Source: Stephanodiscus triporus (Eukaryota > Bacillariophyta > Thalassiosirophyceae > Thalassiosirales > Thalassiosiraceae). From it: a DNA stretch of 10,365 nt. The stretch lies in the NCBI GenBank assembly GCA_036939755.1, contig JALLAZ010001761.1, positions 1 through 10,365 on the forward strand, read 5' to 3'. The translations under genes and the position numbers were made by a program. Below, in pieces: positions 7,074-10,365 of this stretch (within the stretch, counting starts at the first letter, position 1; each line of letters begins with the position of its first letter). Under the pieces are notes generated by a model. It saw nothing but the letters and a program-made list of their open reading frames with translations, was not told the DNA's origin and did no database searches.

Positions 7074-7549
7074 TAACAACGCGATGGAAAGAAGTAAGGA
7101 ACTACCACCATGACAATACAAGCGAGGCGTCACTATTGAGGCGATTTGCCTTGTATCATTCTGCATAGTCTAGTGACGGGGCCCGAGGGGCGCAGATTGG
7201 TGTCAGGATAACTAGTTTTTCAGTTATAAACTGTTGTGTTATGTAATAAATGTTGCTTCGCAAAATTAAATATGGGTAAAGATTTTGTCAAGAAGAGGCT
7301 GTGAAGTTGGTGAAATGTCTTAGTTGGAGAAATTACTGTGGTAGGTTGTTATATATAAAGTTGGATTATGAAGTGTTTTGAAGCTGTATTGTAGAACATA
7401 TTCGGTAATTTTTCAATTTTCGATAAATTTCCACGGAGAAATCATGTATTGAAGTATAGTGTGTGTCAGCAGTGGATAATGTAGTAAGTACGTATACTTG
7501 CTTTTATATTGATATATCTATCCAAGGTTATTTTTGACGAATTGTCCTG
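7074..7549. other. AT-rich spacer, nothing recognised
   Basis: I find no open frame of useful length, no tRNA-like fold with a T-loop motif and no clear repeat. A short GC-rich patch lies at 7177-7196 (GACGGGGCCCGAGGGGCGCA). The bases GATAAATTTCCAC at 7422-7434 recur as one arm of the palindrome at 8225-8261. Confidence 0.4.
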
Positions 7550-7637
7550 ACTGTTTGGTTGATGTCTTCTTCTCTAGTCTTCTTCACTGGCGTCCTCTGT
7601 GTTCTTGAACTGTTTGGTTGATGTCTTCTTCTCTAGT
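7550..7637. repeat. 29-bp exact direct repeat, copies 59 bp apart
   Basis: The 29 bases at 7550-7578 (beginning ACTGTTTGGTTG, ending TTCTCTAGT) are repeated without mismatch at 7609-7637. Flanking bases differ at once on both sides, so the match has sharp ends. The pair stands just before the GC-rich tandem array. It may be the result of a local tandem duplication of 59 bp whose second half has diverged. Confidence 0.9.
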
Positions 7638-7653
7638 GTTGTGGAAAAAAGGT

Positions 7654-8176
7654 CCCGCCAAATACTGCGCCGCTGCGTCTCAACGTGGCCAAACGCGCAG
7701 CGCTGCAACCGCGCGCGCACTGTGGCCACCTCACTACGGGGACAGCGGCGCTGCAGCCACTGCTGCGCCGCTGCGTCTCAACGCGGCGAAACGCGCGAAG
7801 CCGCGCGTGTGCAGCTGCCACCTCAAGCCGGGGACATCGGCGCTGCAGCGGCTGCAGCGCCGCTGCGTCTCAACGCGGCAAAACGCCCGGCGCTGCAGCC
7901 GCGCGCGCGCCGCAGCCACCTCACGCCGGGGACATCGGCGCTGCAGCCGCTACAGATGCTGCTGCGTCTCAATGCCCAGCAAAACGCCCGGCACTGCAGC
8001 TGCCGCTGCGTCTCAACGTGGCGAAATGCCCGGCGCTGCAGGCGCGCGCGTGCCGCCGCCACCTCACCACGGGGACATCAGCGCTGCAGCCGGCGCTGCA
8101 GCTGCCGCTGCGTCTCAACGCGGCGCTGCAGCCACGTGTGCGCCGTCGCCACCTCATGCCCAGGGACATTGGCGCT
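7654..8176. repeat. GC- and CpG-rich tandem array, unit about 92-102 bp
   Basis: The marker GCTGCGTCTCAA starts at 7672, 7770, 7862, 7961, 8005 and 8107, giving spacings of 98, 92, 99, 44 and 102 bp. A second marker, GGGGACA or close to it, lies at 7738, 7830, 7928, 8071 and about 8162. So there are about five units, one of them cut to 44 bp. Each unit contains the core GGCGCTGCAG, runs of alternating CG (such as GCGCGCGCGC) and a CCACCTCA segment. The array is very GC-rich against AT-rich flanks. All frames are open on both strands for hundreds of bases simply because stop codons are rare in this composition. Unit lengths are not multiples of three, so a conserved repeat protein is unlikely. 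It is best called a minisatellite or satellite-like array. Confidence 0.88.
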
Positions 8177-8224
8177 GATCTCCATGCCTGATGATAGGAT
8201 GCTTTGGCACTTCAGCCACCTGGC

Positions 8225-8261
8225 TTGTGGAAATTTGTCCAAATTGGATAAATTTCCACAA
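8225..8261. repeat. near-perfect 16-bp palindrome with 5-base loop
   Basis: The left arm TTGTGGAAATTTGTCC (8225-8240) faces GGATAAATTTCCACAA (8246-8261), with one mismatch (a G-T wobble in RNA) and the loop AAATT. It lies between the GC-rich array and the 3' end of the broken EF-hand gene, read on the opposite strand. It could be a transcript-end hairpin of that gene, a foldback relic, or a protein-binding palindrome. Confidence 0.85.
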
Positions 8262-8292
8262 AAACCCAAAAAATCTTCCACTACGCTGGGTT

Positions 8293-9056
8293 TCATCTCA
8301 GTGGCCATTCGTGGCTGGTCAACACGCCTGAATGGTCTCTGTCAAGGAGGTGGAATATCACCGCGACGTATCTTTTGGCGGAGGCAAAGGAGGCGGCGAC
8401 GTCGTCGGGTTCGGAGGATTTAGCTTCCTCAGCCCACCGCTGTCGTTGCCGTCATCCCGCATCGTCCATGCCCAGGAACGGGTCCATTGGCGGTCTCGAC
8501 GTGGGATCGTTGATCGGGAGACAATGCATCCTCTTTGGGGATGGCACTGCACCCGTCACGGTTGAGACGTCGTCGTCCTCGTCGTGCCCCCGCAGCAGTA
8601 GCAGGTCAATGACCCCACCGACGGGGAGACCGACGGCTTTGTCGCCATTCGTCCGGAATGGAGGGGATGCACCCGAGCCCAGCGCGGGTCGTGGTTGTCC
8701 TCCGGGGCCATGCCAAGGTTTCACGATGATGGATCATCGGTTGGCTTGTGGTTGTCGTCTGCAGGCATGCCGGTGGCGGGGGTCATCCCCGACATGATGT
8801 CGTCGATGACGAAACACCGACGCTCCGCCGACGCCACCGCTGCACCTCCTCCGTCAGTGTCGGACGATGCCGCGGTGGCGGGAGTTTTCACGTCGATCCT
8901 CGATGATAGATCGGACGATGCGGCATCCTTCTTCTTCTCCTTCTTCTTCTTGCCATTTGTTGTCGCGGCGGCGGCGGCGACGGCGACGAAATCATCGTCC
9001 TTGTTCTTGGCTGCCGACTTGTTTTGGCGGAAGCTGAAGGATTTGAATATTGCCAT
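8293..9056 (-). pseudogene. broken gene for a low-complexity protein with a C-terminal EF-hand
   Basis: An ATG at 9056-9054 opens 111 codons (MAIFKSFSFRQNKSAAKNK, then an Ala run, then KKKKEKKK and a Ser/Asp-rich part) to TGA at 8723-8721. The next frame opens at 8733, overlapping by only 13 bp, and reads on (VGGVIDLLLLRGHDEDDDVS, then PINDPTSRPPMDPFLGMDDA) to TGA at 8454-8452. The same frame continues for 52 codons to TGA at 8295-8293. It ends with AKRYVAVIFHLLD and then the loop DRDHSGVLTSHE (8343-8308). That loop fits the calcium-binding EF-hand pattern: Asp at 1 and 3, Ser at 5, Gly at 6, Leu at 8, Glu at 12, with a hydrophobic helix before it. A calcium-sensor role is inferred from one motif. 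The breaks may be a frameshift in the ATC-rich 8725-8733 plus one nonsense change, or unrecognised introns. No second EF-hand is seen. Confidence 0.5.
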
Positions 9057-9275
9057 GATTTTGGGCGTCGTCGTTTGGGGCTTTCCACACAAAAACCTAA
9101 ACTACAATCAACTGCGTCAGTTAGTTGGCGCTCTTCCCCCTGAAACACCTACATTACAATTAACACCAACATCGACCCCTACACCCACTCTACGCCTACA
9201 CTCTTAATGGACTGAAAGCAAGATGGAAAATTTTCCTTGGAAAAATATCCAAAAAGTCAACTACACCTGAAACTT
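9057..9275. other. upstream flank of the EF-hand gene
   Basis: Read on the minus strand these bases precede the ATG at 9056. No TATA box or CA-rich leader stands out. On the plus strand one frame stays open across the region and reads a Thr/Pro-rich tail to a stop at 9205-9207, but it runs antisense to the better-supported gene and has no motif. Confidence 0.3.
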
Positions 9276-9536
9276 CCACAGTTGCAAGTCCAAAACCCAA
9301 CTGCAAGTCCCAAAAAAGCAAGTCCAACGTCCAGCCCCACAACTGCAAGTCCCACAACCAAAGGTCCCACAACTGAAAGTCCCACATCCAGCCCATAACT
9401 GCAAGTATGCCCAACTGGAAGTCCCGCATTCAGCCCCACAACTTCAACTCCCAAAACTGCCAAATCCCACAACTGCAAGTGTCCCACAACCAAAAGTCCC
9501 ACAACTGCAAGACCCATCACTGCAAGTCCAACAATT
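9276..9536. repeat. degenerate minisatellite, core CCCACAACTGCAAGT
   Basis: Around a dozen partial copies of a roughly 15-base core are visible, for example CCACAACTGCAAGTCCCACA near 9340 and again at about 9467 and 9499. Copies vary by single bases and short gaps. Because the period is near 15, minus-strand frames stay open and give repetitive Val-Gly-Leu or Asp-Leu-Gln-Leu-Trp text. This is an effect of the repeat and not a gene. Confidence 0.85.
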
Positions 9537-9655
9537 CAGTTCAAAAGTCAATAAGATTGAAAATCCATTCAACAAGTGAACTTCTTGACCTGTGTCTTAA
9601 ATGGTGAGATGTGTTTTCCTTTTTTTTACCTGTCACACATAGGTTCATGTCTTTT

Positions 9656-9730
9656 TGTCGATTGTTGCTAACTATATGATTATGTTGTGGTAATTTATCC
9701 AATCCCAACAAATTACCAGGTGAGCTTCAT
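9656..9730. repeat. 75-bp dispersed repeat, copy 1
   Basis: This segment begins TGTCGATTGTTGCT and ends CCAGGTGAGCTTCAT. It is repeated at 10262-10336 with about 4 differences in 75. Inside it TGGTAATTT (9688-9696) and AAATTACCA (9710-9718) form a perfect 9-bp inverted pair around a 13-base loop. Confidence 0.88.
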
Positions 9731-9787
9731 ATTTAGGTTTGTAATTCATTTTAGTGTTGATTTCGCCAACTGTAAATGACAATGCTT

Positions 9788-9807
9788 TGGTAATTACCAG
9801 GTGCGCT
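9788..9807. repeat. collapsed copy of the TGGTAATT/AATTACCA repeat
   Basis: Here TGGTAATTACCA (9788-9799) is a perfect 12-bp palindrome, followed by GGTGCGCTTCAT. Compared with the copies at 9688 and 10294 the loop is absent. The downstream bases (GCTAACTCTTAC, CTATTCACA, to about 9887) match the later 116-bp units in part. Confidence 0.7.
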
Positions 9808-9978
9808 TCATCCTGTCATATTTATTTTTTTAGTTGATTTGGTGTCAAATTATGCTAACTCTTACCAATATTTCGACTATTCACATAGGTTGACAGCTAA
9901 GCAGAGCAGTGTGTACTCCTTCCGTACAGGGTTTCTTCCTCAACTTGTCACATTTGAGGTGTTTTTCCAATCCCAAAA

Positions 9979-10000
9979 AATTACCAGGTGAGCTTCATCT
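9979..10000. repeat. further partial copy of the repeat, left arm lost
   Basis: CCAATCCCAAAAAATTACCAGG followed by TGAGCTTCATCT matches the right half of the 75-bp repeat, but the TGGTAATTT arm is missing. It leads directly into the first 116-bp unit. Confidence 0.7.
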
Positions 10001-10004
10001 TGTT

Positions 10005-10236
10005 GTATTTGGTTTTCATGTCACTTTAGTATTGATTTATGCTAACTCTTACTGACATCTCTACTATTCACGTCCCAAGCTGTTCCATTTGCCTCAATTC
10101 AGCTCTATTTGCCTCAATTTGTATTTGGTTTTTATGTCACTTTAAGTGTTGATTTATGCTAAATCTTACTGACATATACGCTATTCACATCCCAAGCTGT
10201 TCCATTTGCCACAATTCAGCTCTATTTGCCTCAGAA
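10005..10236. repeat. two tandem units of 116 bp
   Basis: GTATTTGGTTTT starts a unit at 10005 and again at 10121, and both units run through TTGATTTATGCTAA, CTTACTGACAT, CTATTCAC, CCCAAGCTGTTCCATTTGCC and CAGCTCTATTTGCCTCA. Differences are few. A third unit begins at 10343 and is cut by the window end. No coding frame is preserved. Confidence 0.88.
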
Positions 10237-10261
10237 TAGATTTTTTTATGTCTTTTTTTAG

Positions 10262-10365
10262 TGTCGATTGTTGCTTATTATATGATTATGTTGTGGTAAT
10301 TTATCCAATCCCGACAAATTACCAGGTGAGTTTCATCCTGTTGTATTTGGTTTTTATGTCACTTG
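10262..10365. repeat. 75-bp repeat copy 2 and start of a third 116-bp unit
   Basis: Bases 10262-10336 repeat 9656-9730, including the inverted pair TGGTAATTT (10294-10302) and AAATTACCA (10316-10324). GTATTTGGTTTTTATGTCACTT at 10343-10364 opens another unit of the 116-bp family. The array therefore continues beyond the window in a higher-order pattern. Confidence 0.85.

Noticed and set aside
7177..7250. Possible tRNA or other structured RNA near the GGGGCCCGAGGGGCG patch
   Set aside because: No T-loop motif, no acceptor stem and no cloverleaf spacing could be found.
7654..8176. CRISPR array
   Set aside because: The units are about 95 bp of continuous repeat without unique spacers between short repeats, in a eukaryotic setting.
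7599..8423. Long open frames, up to 274 codons, on both strands of the GC-rich array
   Set aside because: All frames are open at once, unit lengths of 92-102 and 44 bp do not keep frame, and the translations are Arg/Ala/Cys-rich repeats. This is a composition effect and not a gene.
8375..9207. Plus-strand open frames of 140 and 170 codons (8375-8797 and 8695-9207)
   Set aside because: They lie antisense to the frame with the EF-hand loop and the Lys-rich front, have biased translations such as Phe and Ser runs, and show no motif.
9196..9520. Minus-strand frames with Val-Gly-Leu or Leu-Trp-Asp repeats
   Set aside because: They come from the 15-base minisatellite, are open in two frames at once, and have no start context or motif.

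Overview
The window looks like nuclear DNA of a eukaryotic microalga, most likely a diatom. Three things point there. The left 4.4 kb is a decayed Ty1/copia retrotransposon whose polyprotein resembles the copia-like polyproteins I know from diatom genomes. A candidate minus-strand gene has very short (about 70 nt) GT-AG introns and a CA-rich leader of the kind seen before diatom start codons. The spacers are AT-rich and full of simple repeats. No rRNA, tRNA, CRISPR array or bacterial operon is visible. The species cannot be told.

Region 1 (1-4426) is the retrotransposon, entered inside its gag/pre-protease part, so the 5' LTR and primer-binding site lie outside. In order it holds a gag remnant, aspartic protease, the HHCC gag-pre-integrase finger, integrase (all three acidic residues present), reverse transcriptase (VVDD present), RNase H, a short tail, a polypurine tract and a 3' LTR of about 269 bp. 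It is dead: several in-frame stops and three frame changes. Many lesions look like C-to-T change at CpG.

Region 2 (about 4427-5150) is a broken reading frame directly abutting the LTR, made of two degenerate copies of an acidic unit of about 110 residues. The transposon seems to have landed inside this gene. Region 3 (about 5150-5700) is AT-rich and non-coding, with two inverted repeats.

Region 4 (5705-6190) holds a candidate three-exon gene on the minus strand, unrecognised, with its leader. Region 5 (6190-7650) is spacer with a short GC-rich island, a weak 93-codon ORF and a 29-bp direct repeat.

Region 6 (about 7654-8176) is a very GC-rich, CpG-rich tandem array with units of about 92-102 bp. 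Region 7 (8293-9056, minus strand) is a broken gene for a basic/acidic low-complexity protein that ends in a canonical EF-hand loop. Region 8 (about 9276-10365) is repetitive: a degenerate minisatellite of about 15 bp, then an AT-rich complex repeat family that runs off the window end.

I do not see a coherent new system of cooperating genes. The points most worth following are the CpG-type decay, the hairpin ladder in the LTR, the interrupted repeat gene, the broken EF-hand gene and the GC-rich array.
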